64,000 nt of DNA from Flavobacterium sp. I-STPP5a (GCF_009764685.1 NZ_VHLM01000047.1:1-64000), one strand, 5' to 3'; positions 46,900 through 55,965 are shown, counted from the first letter of the stretch. Program-made: numbers and translations. Notes: generated by a model not told the origin, from the letters alone.

Positions 46900-47952
46900 T
46901 CAAAAAGATTTAAATTTATAAATAGTTTTATGGTAATACAACTCCCCTTTTTTGAGAATTGCACTCGGGAAATGATCATGATTAGGAGCATCAGGGAAAT
47001 TTTGAGTTTCAAAACAAATCCCACTAGTAGGGTGATATGCCGCGTTATCTTTCCCATTTATCTGTCCAAAACAATTCCCGCCTACGTATACATGTACAGC
47101 ACGTTGATTGGTGTAAACAGACATTTTTAATAATTTATCGCTGCTGTACAAAGAAGCAGCGTACTCTTTTTCTTTGTTTAAAACAAAAGTAGTATCTATT
47201 GTAGCGGGACAATTTCTGCTATTTGTAAAATCGAAAGGACAATTAGCAACATTCAAAAATCGACCGGTGGGAATTCCTGAACTTGTGGTTTCTAATATTC
47301 TTTGTGAATTAACACACATCTCCTGATCAACAACAGAATTGTGATGCCCATCTAGGTTAAAATAGCTGTGATGTGTCAGGTTTAAAATAGTGTCTTGTGA
47401 TGCATGTGCCACATACTCTACGATCATTTCATTTTCATCGGTAAGCATATAGGTCACATCAACCACAACGTCTCCAGGGAAAAATTCTTCGTTATGCTTA
47501 CTGCAATAGGCGAACGTAACAGATGGATTTTTACCTTCTTTTTTACTCTTTATTTTCCAATTTCTTTGGCTTAGGCCAATGCTACCTCCGTGTAACGAAT
47601 TTCCATTGTTGTTTTTATTTATCAAGTAAGATTTTCCACCAAGCTTGAATTCGCCATTACTTATCCTTCCTGCAAACCTTCCCACAATAGCACCAAAATA
47701 AGGAGCACTTGGCAAATCATAGGATTTTATATATTCCTCTAGGGTTTCAAAACCCAAAACTACGTCAACCAAATTACCATTTTTTAAAGGCACTTTTAAA
47801 GATGTAAGTGTAGCTCCATAACTCATCACCTTCATTTGCATTCCCTTACTGTTGACAAGTTCACACATAGAGAACTCATCACAATTAGGCATAGAACAAA
47901 ATGATTTCAGCACAGAAACCCTATTAAAATGTGATATGTGTTTTATTTTCAT
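46900..47952 (-). CDS. galM: Aldose 1-epimerase (mutarotase)
   Basis: The 350-residue protein has the galactose mutarotase fold. Typical motifs are YFGAIVGRFAGRISNG, NNGNSLHGGSIGLSQRNW, the catalytic His of NLTHHSYFNLDGH and the C-terminal GICFETQNFPDAPNHDHFPSAIL with the base Glu. It interconverts alpha and beta galactose before GalK acts. It is the first gene of the operon and is divergent from the GntR-type regulator. There is no clear signal peptide, so it is probably cytoplasmic. Confidence 0.94.
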   Translation of the reverse strand: MKIKHISHFNRVSVLKSFCSMPNCDEFSMCELVNSKGMQMKVMSYGATLTSLKVPLKNGNLVDVVLGFETLEEYIKSYDLPSAPYFGAIVGRFAGRISNGEFKLGGKSYLINKNNNGNSLHGGSIGLSQRNWKIKSKKEGKNPSVTFAYCSKHNEEFFPGDVVVDVTYMLTDENEMIVEYVAHASQDTILNLTHHSYFNLDGHHNSVVDQEMCVNSQRILETTSSGIPTGRFLNVANCPFDFTNSRNCPATIDTTFVLNKEKEYAASLYSSDKLLKMSVYTNQRAVHVYVGGNCFGQINGKDNAAYHPTSGICFETQNFPDAPNHDHFPSAILKKGELYYHKTIYKFKSF

Positions 47953-47977
47953 GAATAAATTATGAAATGTGAAAAAC

Positions 47978-48023
47978 CAAAAGTAAAATAATTGTTAAGT
48001 ATTACATACCAGTACCTACCAGT
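47978..48023 (-). promoter_or_regulatory. Promoter/operator region of the galactose operon
   Basis: On the minus strand TACTTTTG (plus-strand 47978-47985) fits the -7 consensus for galM. Upstream of it lie two direct copies of TACCAGT (48007-48013 and 48017-48023), one helical turn apart, between galM and the divergent regulator. No TTG is found at -33, which would suit a regulated promoter. They are candidate binding sites for the GntR-type protein; this is inference. Confidence 0.45.
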
Positions 48024-48057
48024 TTTTGTATATTGCAACTTGAAAAAAACTTTTTAC

Positions 48058-49056
48058 ATGAAACTAATCAGCATTCAAAACAATAAAGGCATTCCTAAAT
48101 ACCAACAAATCATAACCTCTATTGAAGTAGCTCTACAACATGAATTATTACAAAAAGGAGACAGACTTCCATCAGTAAATAAAGTGCGTTTAGAATTCTC
48201 TTTGTCTAGAGATACCGTTTTACTTGCCTATGATGAGTTAAAAAAAAGAGGGATAATTTATGCCATTCCTGGCAAAGGCTATTATGTAAAAAGCGTTGAA
48301 GTATCCATAAAACAAAAGATATTTTTACTCTTTGACGAATTAAACATTTTTAAAGAAGACTTATACAATTCCTTTCTCGAAAACATAGGAACTACAGCTC
48401 AGGTTGATATTTTTTTTCATCATTTTAACGTTCCCGTTTTTCAAAAACTAATTCATGACAGCAACGGTAATTATACAAAATACATTATCATGCCAACCAA
48501 TCTTGAAGAAGCTGCATCAATTATAAAAACCCTACCAGTTCAGGACGTTTATATTCTTGACCAAACAAATCAAGAATTATTAAACTATCCTGCAGTGTAC
48601 CAAAACTTTGTAAAAGATATTTATGAAGGCCTATTAAAAGGAAAATCAAAGCTGAACAAATACAAAAAACTAATAATGATTTTTCCAGGATTCCGTGAAC
48701 CACTAGGAATGAAAATAGGCTTTGAAAAATTTTGCAACGATCACGCTTTTGAATATGAAATCATAACCGAATTTAAAAACAGAAATATCACAGCTGGCGA
48801 GGTGTATATTATTCCGAGTGACAGGGATTTAGTTAGTGTAATAGAAAAGGCAAAAATTCAAAATTTACAATTGGGCACTCACTACGGAATTATCTCCTAT
48901 AATGAAACCCCGCTAAAAAAAGTAGTAGAAAACGGAATCACAACCATTTCAACCCATTTTGAAATGATGGGGCAACTGTTAGCACAAATGATTTTAAAAG
49001 GTAAAAAAGAGCAAATAGAAAACAAAAGTGATTTGATATTGAGGAACTCGTTGTGA
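48058..49056 (+). CDS. GntR-family regulator with sugar-binding (AraR-like) domain
   Basis: From ATG at 48058 the protein has 332 residues. An N-terminal winged helix (about 1-75; KGDRLPSVNKVRLEFSLSRDTVLLAYDELKKRG) is followed by a LacI/periplasmic-binding-type ligand domain (about 80-325). This build is that of AraR-like sugar-responsive regulators. It is divergent from galM and probably controls the galactose operon in response to a galactose-related ligand. The frame is open 22 codons further upstream, but that part has no GntR sequence. Strong terminator behind. Confidence 0.9.
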   Translation: MKLISIQNNKGIPKYQQIITSIEVALQHELLQKGDRLPSVNKVRLEFSLSRDTVLLAYDELKKRGIIYAIPGKGYYVKSVEVSIKQKIFLLFDELNIFKEDLYNSFLENIGTTAQVDIFFHHFNVPVFQKLIHDSNGNYTKYIIMPTNLEEAASIIKTLPVQDVYILDQTNQELLNYPAVYQNFVKDIYEGLLKGKSKLNKYKKLIMIFPGFREPLGMKIGFEKFCNDHAFEYEIITEFKNRNITAGEVYIIPSDRDLVSVIEKAKIQNLQLGTHYGIISYNETPLKKVVENGITTISTHFEMMGQLLAQMILKGKKEQIENKSDLILRNSL

Positions 49057-49066
49057 TATAAAACAA

Positions 49067-49094
49067 AAAAACCGCTTCTTACGAAGCGGTTTTT
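49067..49094. terminator. Terminator shared by the regulator and tRNA-Leu
   Basis: A 12-bp perfect stem (49067-49078 with 49083-49094) and a 4-base loop, with A and T runs on both sides, ends the GntR transcript on the plus strand. On the minus strand it sits directly behind the tRNA 3' end. Confidence 0.85.
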
Positions 49095-49095
49095 G

Positions 49096-49175
49096 TACCC
49101 GGAGCCGGAGTCGAACCGGCACGGTTTCCCACAGGTGTTTGAGACCAGCGCGTCTACCAATTCCGCCATCCGGGC
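49096..49175 (-). tRNA. tRNA-Leu (anticodon CAA)
   Basis: The minus strand folds as a class II tRNA. The acceptor stem GCCCGGA pairs with TCCGGGT (one G-U), the D arm is ATGGCGGAATTGGTAGACGC, and the anticodon loop CTCAAAC gives CAA. The long variable arm is TGTGGGAAACCGT and the T arm GCCGGTTCGACTCCGGC. The discriminator is A and CCA is not encoded. The anticodon stem has one T-T mismatch. It reads UUG codons. Confidence 0.92.
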
Positions 49176-49333
49176 TTAGCAGACAGAAACAACAACAGTT
49201 GCTTCACGCAATAAAGAGATAACTAGTGGTAACTAAGTATCTTTTCCTTTAACACGGTGCAAATGTAAAAAAATTAATTAAATGTTCAACAAAAAATACT
49301 TAATTTTTTCCTTTCAGTGTTGAATATATTTTC

Positions 49334-49462
49334 TAAATTTGCACCTCGTTAAAAAACGAAACACACAACTAACTACATCTTAGGCAAATAGATCAATAAG
49401 CTTTAAGCAACAGCTTAATTAAAAAATATCTAGCAACCAAAGATAAAAAACAACACACAATA
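49334..49462 (+). promoter_or_regulatory. Promoter and leader of prs
   Basis: TAAATTTG at 49334-49341 fits the -7 consensus with a weak TTT at -33. It would give a leader of about 110 bases before prs. The leader contains a small hairpin (TAAGC/GCTTA near 49405-49420) but no riboswitch that I recognise. Confidence 0.45.
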
Positions 49463-50404
49463 ATGTCACACCTAGAACCAGAAGCTAAAATTTTTGCTTG
49501 TTCACAAAGTGTTTATCTTGCTGAAAAAATTGCAAAAGAATACGGAATACCACTAGGTAAAATCACTACATCAAAGTACAGTGATGGGGAATTTCAACCT
49601 TCTTATGAAGAATCAATAAGAGGTTTACGCGTATTTATAGTATGCTCTACATTTCCTACTGCTGATAACTTGATGGAATTACTGTTAATGATTGACGCAG
49701 CAAAGCGTGCATCAGCTAGACACATAACAGCTGTGATTCCTTATTTTGGATGGGCAAGACAAGATAGAAAGGACAAGCCAAGAGTTCCGATAGGAGCTAA
49801 ATTAGTAGCTAATTTATTAGACGCTGCAGGCGCAACAAGAGTAATGACCATGGATTTGCATGCTGATCAAATTCAAGGATTTTTTGAAAAACCAGTAGAC
49901 CACTTGTTTGCCTCAACCATCTTTTTACCATATGTAGAAAGCTTAGGATTAGAAAACTTGACTATTGCCTCACCTGACATGGGAGGCTCAAAAAGAGCGT
50001 ATGCTTACTCTAAATTTTTAGAGTCAGATGTAGTAATTTGCTACAAACAAAGAAAAGCAGCCAACGTAATTGACACTATGGAATTAATAGGAGAAGTTAA
50101 AGGTCGTAACGTAATTCTTGTTGATGACATGATTGATACCGGAGGCACATTGGCGAAAGCCGCCGATTTAATGATAGAAAAAGGTGCCTTGAGCGTACGC
50201 GCTATTTGCACACACGCCATTTTATCTGGCGATGCGTACGAAAAAATTGAAAACTCTAAATTGAGCGAATTAATAGTTACCGATTCTATTCCGTTAAAGA
50301 AAGAGTCAAACAAAATAAGAGTGTTGAGCTGTGCTCCACTTTTTGCCGAAGTAATGCACATGGTACACCACAACAATTCGATTAGCGGAAAGTTTATCAT
50401 GTAA
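49463..50404 (+). CDS. prs: Ribose-phosphate pyrophosphokinase
   Basis: The 313-residue enzyme makes phosphoribosyl pyrophosphate from ribose 5-phosphate and ATP, for nucleotide, histidine and tryptophan synthesis. Visible motifs are YFGWARQDRKDKPR (ATP loop), MTMDLHADQIQGFF and the PRPP-binding VILVDDMIDTGGTLAKAA. Two phosphoribosyltransferase-type domains make up its length, which is normal. Followed by rplY after 120 bases that contain a small repeat tract. Confidence 0.96.
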   Translation: MSHLEPEAKIFACSQSVYLAEKIAKEYGIPLGKITTSKYSDGEFQPSYEESIRGLRVFIVCSTFPTADNLMELLLMIDAAKRASARHITAVIPYFGWARQDRKDKPRVPIGAKLVANLLDAAGATRVMTMDLHADQIQGFFEKPVDHLFASTIFLPYVESLGLENLTIASPDMGGSKRAYAYSKFLESDVVICYKQRKAANVIDTMELIGEVKGRNVILVDDMIDTGGTLAKAADLMIEKGALSVRAICTHAILSGDAYEKIENSKLSELIVTDSIPLKKESNKIRVLSCAPLFAEVMHMVHHNNSISGKFIM

Positions 50405-50406
50405 TT

Positions 50407-50472
50407 ATTAGCCCTTAGTGATTAGTCCTTAGCAATTAGTCCTTAGTTAAATAGCTAAGAACTTAGGACTAA
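50407..50472. repeat. 14-bp-period tandem repeat with inverted arm
   Basis: Three copies of ATTAGYCCTTAG start at 50407, 50421 and 50435, and CTTAGGACTAA at 50462-50472 is an inverted version that could pair with the last copy. It lies between prs and rplY. No function is known to me. Confidence 0.7.
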
Positions 50473-50524
50473 CAGCTCCGGACTTAAAAAAAGAGTTTAA
50501 TTAATAACTATATAAATATTTAAA

Positions 50525-51136
50525 ATGAAATCGATTACAATTAAAGGATCAGAAAGAGAAAGCGTGGGCAAAGTAGCTACTAAAGCCTTACGTAATGCTG
50601 GATTGGTTCCTTGCGTATTATACGGAGGAAGTCAAGCAGTTCATTTCTCAGCAGAAGTGATGGCATTCAAAAACTTGATTTACACTCCAAACGCGCACAC
50701 AGTTGAGATCGATCTTGGAAACGGAAAATCTTACAATGCTGTACTTCAAGACATTCAAGTACACCCAGTATCTGACAAAATTTTACACATTGACTTCTTT
50801 CAAATCTTTGAAGACAAAGAAATTACTATTGAAGTTCCTGTGAAAATTGTTGGAAAATCTAAAGGTGTTATGGCAGGTGGTGATTTACGTATGAACAACC
50901 GTAAATTAAAAGTAAGAGCGCTTCCTAAAAATCTTCCTGATTTTGTTGAAGCTGATATTACTCCACTTGATATGGGTAACAAATTATATGTTACTAAAGT
51001 ACCAGCTGAAAACTTCAAAATCATGCACCCAGACAACACCGTTATTTGTCAAGTGAAGATTTCTCGTGCAGCTATGAAAGCAGCTCAAGAAGCAGCAAAA
51101 GCAGCAAAAGCTCCTGCAAAAGGAAAGAAAAAATAA
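50525..51136 (+). CDS. rplY: 50S ribosomal protein L25/general stress protein Ctc
   Basis: The 203-residue protein has an N-terminal L25 beta-barrel that binds 5S rRNA (about 1-95), the C-terminal Ctc/TL5 domain (about 100-185), and a Lys/Ala-rich tail ([14 protein letters not shown]). The long, two-domain form is usual outside the Enterobacteria. It follows prs, a common order in Bacteroidota. Confidence 0.95.
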   Translation: MKSITIKGSERESVGKVATKALRNAGLVPCVLYGGSQAVHFSAEVMAFKNLIYTPNAHTVEIDLGNGKSYNAVLQDIQVHPVSDKILHIDFFQIFEDKEITIEVPVKIVGKSKGVMAGGDLRMNNRKLKVRALPKNLPDFVEADITPLDMGNKLYVTKVPAENFKIMHPDNTVICQVKISRAAMKAAQEAAKAAKAPAKGKKK

Positions 51137-51159
51137 TTTTTTTTCAGTCAAAATTCAAG

Positions 51160-51192
51160 AAAGCGTCAGTTATGCAACTGGCGCTTTTTTTT
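51160..51192 (+). terminator. Terminator behind rplY
   Basis: AAGCGTCAGT at 51161-51170 pairs with ACTGGCGCTT (one G-U pair), with a 6-base loop, then runs into eight T. It lies 24 bases behind the stop codon. Confidence 0.85.
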
Positions 51193-51250
51193 GCTTTCAG
51201 TTTTTTAAGATATTTTAGAAGCAGCTAAAATTCTTCTACAGCTATTTTGT

Positions 51251-51321
51251 CCCGCTTTCCGTTGCAATCTTTTTGCACGCAAAAAAAGCGCACAAAAAGG
51301 ATTTTCACTACAATCGGGGCT
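51251..51321. repeat. Dispersed hairpin repeat, copy B (between rplY and pth)
   Basis: The parts CCCGCTTTCCGTTGCAATC, a T/A hairpin core, then AAAAAGGATTTTCACTAC and GGGGCT stand in the same order as in copy A at 27935-28006. The core here has GC bases (TTTTTGCACGC / GCGCACAAAAA), so the stem differs, while both outer blocks are conserved. Confidence 0.75.
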
Positions 51322-51421
51322 ATTACACACTATTTTTTGCATTTCAGACCTGAGCCGCATAAACCCTTAAAATATTAGCTACAGCATAGTCATTTTATTG
51401 AATTAAGCTTACTTTTGTACC

Positions 51422-52048
51422 ATGATAAAATGGATTTCAAACCTATTCGCAACCACAAAATCAGAGGACAGTAGCACCATCATGAAGAAATTTTTAATAG
51501 TCGGACTAGGCAACATTGGGGCTGAGTACGTAAACACAAGACATAACATCGGGTTTAAAATCGTTGACTTTTTAGCTAAAAAAGAAGGAATACAATTTGA
51601 GACCGTAAAACTAGGCACATTAGCCGAATACAAATTTAAAGGCAGAACCTTTTTACTATTAAAACCCAACACCTATATGAATCTTAGCGGGAAAGCGGTT
51701 CAATATTGGATGGACAAAGAGAACATTCCGCTTGAAAACATTTTAGTTATTACAGATGATTTAAATCTACCGTTTGGAGCCATCCGCATAAGACAAAAAG
51801 GAAGCGATGGCGGACACAATGGCCTTAAGAATATCAACTTGGTACTAAACACACAAAGTTACGCAAGATTCCGTTTTGGCATAAGCGATGAATTCAAAAA
51901 AGGAAAACAAGTTGATTATGTCCTTGGTGACTGGGACGATACTGAGAAAACAGCACTTCCGGAACGACTGGAAATGGGTTCTGAGATTATAAAATCTTTT
52001 GGGACTGCAGGATTAGAAAATACCATGACTTCCTTTAACGGGAAATAA
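51422..52048 (+). CDS. pth: Peptidyl-tRNA hydrolase
   Basis: The 208-residue protein recycles peptidyl-tRNA released from stalled ribosomes. It has the catalytic His in YVNTRHNIGFKIVD and the Asp in VITDDLNLPFGAIRIRQKGSDGGHNGL. The catalytic domain starts at MKKFLIVGLGN (ATG at 51482); the 20-residue N-terminal extension from ATG at 51422 is in frame and may or may not be translated. Otherwise normal length. Confidence 0.94.
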   Translation: MIKWISNLFATTKSEDSSTIMKKFLIVGLGNIGAEYVNTRHNIGFKIVDFLAKKEGIQFETVKLGTLAEYKFKGRTFLLLKPNTYMNLSGKAVQYWMDKENIPLENILVITDDLNLPFGAIRIRQKGSDGGHNGLKNINLVLNTQSYARFRFGISDEFKKGKQVDYVLGDWDDTEKTALPERLEMGSEIIKSFGTAGLENTMTSFNGK

Positions 52049-52210
52049 CTAAGAGTAATGTAAAACGAAAAGGATTTTTTTATAAATTTATATGGTCGCA
52101 TTTTATTGAAAATACATCCCATTTTATAAATTAAGTACCGCTGAAAGCTTTTTATTCAAAATGCCCGTATATACATCAATGCGCAACCCATGCCCCAAAA
52201 AACCATAATC

Positions 52211-54247
52211 ATGAAAAAAATTACTTTCCTACTACTAACTGCTTTTTGTACTAGCAGCTGGACTTTTGCACAGGTAAAAAGCCAAGATGCAAACATGCTC
52301 TTTGGTAAAAGCAAACCTTATAAGCCAGGCACTATAATACGATGTGCCACTACTGAATACGAGGAATACTTAAAACTAAAAGATCCAAACAGATTATCAA
52401 CCGATGAATTTGAGCAGTGGATCCGCCCAAAATTAGAAGAAAACGCAAAAAGCAGAACCTCAAAAAACTTAAAAACAAATGGCGTAATTACCATACCAGT
52501 CGTAGTACATATTATTAGCAATGGAGATGCCGAGGGCGTTAATGAAAATATTCTTGATCAACAAGTAATTTCACAAATTAGAGTATTAAATGAAGACTTT
52601 AGGAAAAAATCAGGCACGCCAGGGTTTAACACTAATCCTGTAGGTGCTGATGTTGAAATTGAGTTCGAATTAGCTAATAAAGACCCCAATGGCATAGCAA
52701 CAAACGGCATTACCCGTGTAAATCTAGGCGCAGCAAGCTGGTCTACTGACGACATAGATGCTATAGTAAAACCACAAACACAGTGGAATCCTGACAAGTA
52801 TTTCAATATTTGGGTAGTCAATTTAACCCGAACTAATTTATTAGGTTATGCTCAACTACCTAGCGCATCAGGTTTATCTGGCTTAAGTAACAATGAAGGA
52901 GGACGTACTACAGACGGAGTGGTTATTGGATACAAATATTTTGGCTCTTCAACCTATTTTGCCAATGGAAACTATCAACCAGGATACGACAAAGGTCGTA
53001 CTGCAACTCATGAAGTAGGCCACTGGCTAGGCTTACGTCATATTTGGGGTGACGCAGGGGAAGGCGAAGACGGCTGTACTTCTGACGATTATTGCCAAGA
53101 CACGCCTAATGCAGCGATAGAAAATGAAGGTTGTCCATCAAACGTAGACTCTTGCCCCAATTCACCGGGAGTTGACATGGTAGAAAATTATATGGATTAT
53201 ACCAATGACGAATGCATGAACATTTTTACAAACGATCAAAAAGCGAGAATGATAACAGTGATCAATAATTCTATTAGAAGAAAATCATTACAAACATCTG
53301 ACGCTTTAAATCCTAAATTCGCAAATGATGCGGCCACCGGTGTTGTAAGCATAAGCACAACTACTTGCAGCAATAATTTAGTTCCAGTGATACATATTAC
53401 AAATAAAGGAACTGCAAATTTGACAGCTGTATCAATACGGTACGGAATTGACAATACCAGCACTCAAATTTTAAATTGGACTGGTAATTTAGCTACCAAC
53501 CAATCACAGGAACTAGCCTTGAATACCATGACCACTACTGGCGGCAGCCACACTTTTAATTCAACGATACTTAGTATGAATGGCAAGACAGATGACAACA
53601 ATGTAAATGACAGTGATAGTAAAGTTTTTGACATTGTAAACAATTTTGCTCCAACGGCAATGACACTCACATTACAATGTGATTATTTTGGAGCAGAAAC
53701 TACTTGGAAACTAACAAATTCTAATGGCACAATATTGTACAACGGCGGCCCTTACAACACCACACCACGAAGTTCTGCGATGCCCACTCCAATACAAACA
53801 ACGCTAAATCTTGCCGACAATGACTGCTATATTTTCACTATAGAAGATTCAGAAGGAGATGGCATTTGCTGCGACTTTGGAACAGGTTACTATAAAATAG
53901 AAACTGCTACAGGAGCTACAGTAATTTCAGGTAGTCAATTTCTCAATGCAGATTCAAAAAGCTTCAGAATCAACTCTTTGTCAACTCCTGAAGTTGCTGA
54001 TTTTAATAGCATAAAACTTTATCCAAACCCTACAACTGATTTTTTAAATCTTTTTGTAGAGAAGAATAGAGATAGACCAGACAGCTACACGATCATAAAT
54101 ATACTTGGTCAAGTTATAAAATCAAAAAAAATAGCGCGAGAGGATAATCTTCAGATAAATGTAGCTAGCTTACCAGCGGGTACATACTTTTTAAAACTCG
54201 CCAAAAATGAAATCGAGATCAAGACAATTTCATTTCTTAAAAAATAA
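52211..54247 (+). CDS. M43-type zinc metalloprotease with T9SS type A sorting domain
   Basis: The 678-residue protein has a signal peptide (MKKITFLLLTAFCTSSWTFAQ), a propeptide region, and a catalytic domain of the M43 (cytophagalysin/pappalysin) family. The zinc motif THEVGHWLGLRHIWG is at about 266-280, with the Met-turn VENYMDYTNDECMN further on. CARDB-like and beta-rich domains follow, then a T9SS type A sorting domain (about 600-678: LYPNPTTDFLNLFVE, IINILGQVI, LPAGTYFLKL). It is therefore a secreted or surface protease. ATG at 52211 rather than 52190 gives the signal peptide. Confidence 0.93.
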   Translation: MKKITFLLLTAFCTSSWTFAQVKSQDANMLFGKSKPYKPGTIIRCATTEYEEYLKLKDPNRLSTDEFEQWIRPKLEENAKSRTSKNLKTNGVITIPVVVHIISNGDAEGVNENILDQQVISQIRVLNEDFRKKSGTPGFNTNPVGADVEIEFELANKDPNGIATNGITRVNLGAASWSTDDIDAIVKPQTQWNPDKYFNIWVVNLTRTNLLGYAQLPSASGLSGLSNNEGGRTTDGVVIGYKYFGSSTYFANGNYQPGYDKGRTATHEVGHWLGLRHIWGDAGEGEDGCTSDDYCQDTPNAAIENEGCPSNVDSCPNSPGVDMVENYMDYTNDECMNIFTNDQKARMITVINNSIRRKSLQTSDALNPKFANDAATGVVSISTTTCSNNLVPVIHITNKGTANLTAVSIRYGIDNTSTQILNWTGNLATNQSQELALNTMTTTGGSHTFNSTILSMNGKTDDNNVNDSDSKVFDIVNNFAPTAMTLTLQCDYFGAETTWKLTNSNGTILYNGGPYNTTPRSSAMPTPIQTTLNLADNDCYIFTIEDSEGDGICCDFGTGYYKIETATGATVISGSQFLNADSKSFRINSLSTPEVADFNSIKLYPNPTTDFLNLFVEKNRDRPDSYTIINILGQVIKSKKIAREDNLQINVASLPAGTYFLKLAKNEIEIKTISFLKK

Positions 54248-54267
54248 TTAAAGAGATTTCAAGAGTT

Positions 54268-54298
54268 AAAAAAGGATTGAACTTTTCAATCCTTTTTT
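54268..54298. terminator. Terminator behind the metalloprotease gene
   Basis: AAAAAAGGATTGAA pairs perfectly with TTCAATCCTTTTTT with a 3-base loop; the T run is on the plus strand. It lies about 20 bases behind the protease stop codon. Confidence 0.85.
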
Positions 54299-54319
54299 AA
54301 TTATATCAATTGGATAACG

Positions 54320-54327
54320 TAAATTTG
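54320..54327 (+). promoter_or_regulatory. Candidate -7 element of ribF
   Basis: TAAATTTG matches TAnnTTTG, lies between the terminator and the TTG start at 54349 and falls inside the frame that opens at 54310. It argues for the shorter start. No good -33 element is visible. Confidence 0.5.
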
Positions 54328-54348
54328 CGGCATCATAAAACACTTGCT

Positions 54349-55275
54349 TTGAAGATTTTTCATTCTATAAACGACTTCCTGATTACCAAAAAAACAATTC
54401 TAACCCTTGGCACGTTTGACGGTGTACACATAGGCCATAAAAAAATCTTGCAGAAGCTCACACAAAACACCCCAAATGACCAATATGAAAATGTTGTTCT
54501 CACTTTCTTCCCGCATCCAAGAATGGTTTTACATGAAAATTCCAATATTAAACTAATTAACACCATACAGGAAAAACAAGAATTACTGGAAGAAATTGGG
54601 ATAGAAAACTTAGTCATTCACCCCTTTGACGAAGCATTTTCACAATTAACCGCAGAGGAATTTGTAAAAACGGTTCTGGTAGAAAAATTTCATATTCAAA
54701 AAATCATCATTGGCCATGATCATCGTTTTGGAAGGAATAGAACTGCGAATATTGACAATTTAATAGATTTTGGAAAAGAATATGGTTTTGAAGTATCCCA
54801 AATATCTGTACAAGAACTCAACGAAATTTCTGTAAGTTCAACAAAAATTCGGAATGCCATTCTTAACGGCGATATACAACTTGCGAACGACTATCTAGGT
54901 TATTCCTATTTCATTACTGGAACAGTTGTAAAAGGAAAACAACTGGGGCGCACCATAGGATTCCCTACTGCAAATTTAAAGATAGAAGAAAAGTACAAAT
55001 TAATCCCGCAAAACGGAGTATATCTTGTACAAACTATCATTAATTCTAAAGCAATACAAGGCATGATGAATATAGGCACAAACCCTACTGTAGGAGGACA
55101 AGAACAATCGATAGAAATCCATCTCCTAGACTTTGAGGATGATGTATACGATCAAGAACTAAAAATCTCAATTTTAAATCGCATACGAGACGAAGAAAAG
55201 TTTAGTTCCTTACATTTGCTACAAGAACAATTGCAAAAAGATAAAATAGTTGCAAAAAATTATTTTAATAAATAA
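54349..55275 (+). CDS. ribF: Bifunctional riboflavin kinase/FAD synthetase
   Basis: The N-terminal adenylyltransferase domain (about 1-170) has LGTFDGVHIGHKKIL and the second site VSSTKIRNAI; the C-terminal riboflavin kinase domain (about 180-305) has GRTIGFPTANL and GMMNIGTNPTVGG. The enzyme turns riboflavin into FMN and then FAD. The start is likely TTG at 54349, giving MKIFHSINDFL and 308 residues, as no ATG fits and the promoter element at 54320 excludes the TTG at 54310. Length agrees with the family. Confidence 0.92.
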   Translation: MKIFHSINDFLITKKTILTLGTFDGVHIGHKKILQKLTQNTPNDQYENVVLTFFPHPRMVLHENSNIKLINTIQEKQELLEEIGIENLVIHPFDEAFSQLTAEEFVKTVLVEKFHIQKIIIGHDHRFGRNRTANIDNLIDFGKEYGFEVSQISVQELNEISVSSTKIRNAILNGDIQLANDYLGYSYFITGTVVKGKQLGRTIGFPTANLKIEEKYKLIPQNGVYLVQTIINSKAIQGMMNIGTNPTVGGQEQSIEIHLLDFEDDVYDQELKISILNRIRDEEKFSSLHLLQEQLQKDKIVAKNYFNK

Positions 55276-55316
55276 TTCGTTAACATAATTATTACTTTTT
55301 TTTTATTAAATTTGAG

Positions 55317-55324
55317 TGTTACTC
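55317..55324 (+). promoter_or_regulatory. Candidate -7 element of the membrane protein gene
   Basis: TAAATTTG matches TAnnTTTG about 40 bases before the ATG at 55365. The -33 element is weak. Confidence 0.45.
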
Positions 55325-55364
55325 TTTGTTATTCAACACTATAAATTAATATAAAATTTGCAAT

Positions 55365-55820
55365 ATGAAACTTCCAAAAGAATTATTAAACGGATTGATT
55401 ATTATTTTAGGAATAGGCCTATATTTTTTAGCAATGGAACTACTAGGACTAGCAGACAACCCTATATTGAGAGTTTTTAATGTGCTTTTTATTTTTTTTG
55501 GCACCAATAGAACTTTAAAAGAAAATTACGCTGAAGGAAATACAGTTTTAGTTTCAAATGCGGCATCTGCCTTTGTAACTGCTTTAACAGGAGTTATTCT
55601 TAGCATAGTTGCACTAATAGCATACAGCTATGCAAAAGGCGGAGAAGCATATATTGGATCATTATCAAAAACATTCCTATTTGGTGGAGAACCTACCATT
55701 ATGACCTATTCCATTTCACTTTTATTTGAAGGAATAAGCTCTGCCGTAATAGTAACATTTATGCTGTTGCTGTACTGGGATACACGCTACTCCAGTGATA
55801 AACATGGAGCCAAATCATAA
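55365..55820 (+). CDS. Small membrane protein of unknown function
   Basis: The 151-residue protein has four predicted membrane helices (about 8-25, 33-48, 70-95 and 115-140) with a short polar tail. It resembles the DUF4199-type small membrane proteins of Bacteroidota in size and layout, but I cannot confirm the match. It lies between ribF and bioB without clear operon partners. No catalytic residues are evident. Confidence 0.75.
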   Translation: MKLPKELLNGLIIILGIGLYFLAMELLGLADNPILRVFNVLFIFFGTNRTLKENYAEGNTVLVSNAASAFVTALTGVILSIVALIAYSYAKGGEAYIGSLSKTFLFGGEPTIMTYSISLLFEGISSAVIVTFMLLLYWDTRYSSDKHGAKS

Positions 55821-55965
55821 ATAACTTTTTTTTAGATACAACAAGACACCACATGACACCTCTAAATCCGGCAAAGAGCTGAATTAAAAGATAAACTACC
55901 GCGTTTTAATTGTATTGTAAAAAATCACCCTACTGCATTGCTTTACTCTTTTCGAAAAGTTAGCA

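Noticed and set aside
48897..49169. A 90-codon minus-strand frame starting MAELVDALVSNTCGKPCRF
   Set aside because: Its start is the tRNA-Leu sequence read as protein, a common false gene.
49342..49462. A riboswitch in the prs leader
   Set aside because: Only a small hairpin is visible and no conserved riboswitch core is present.
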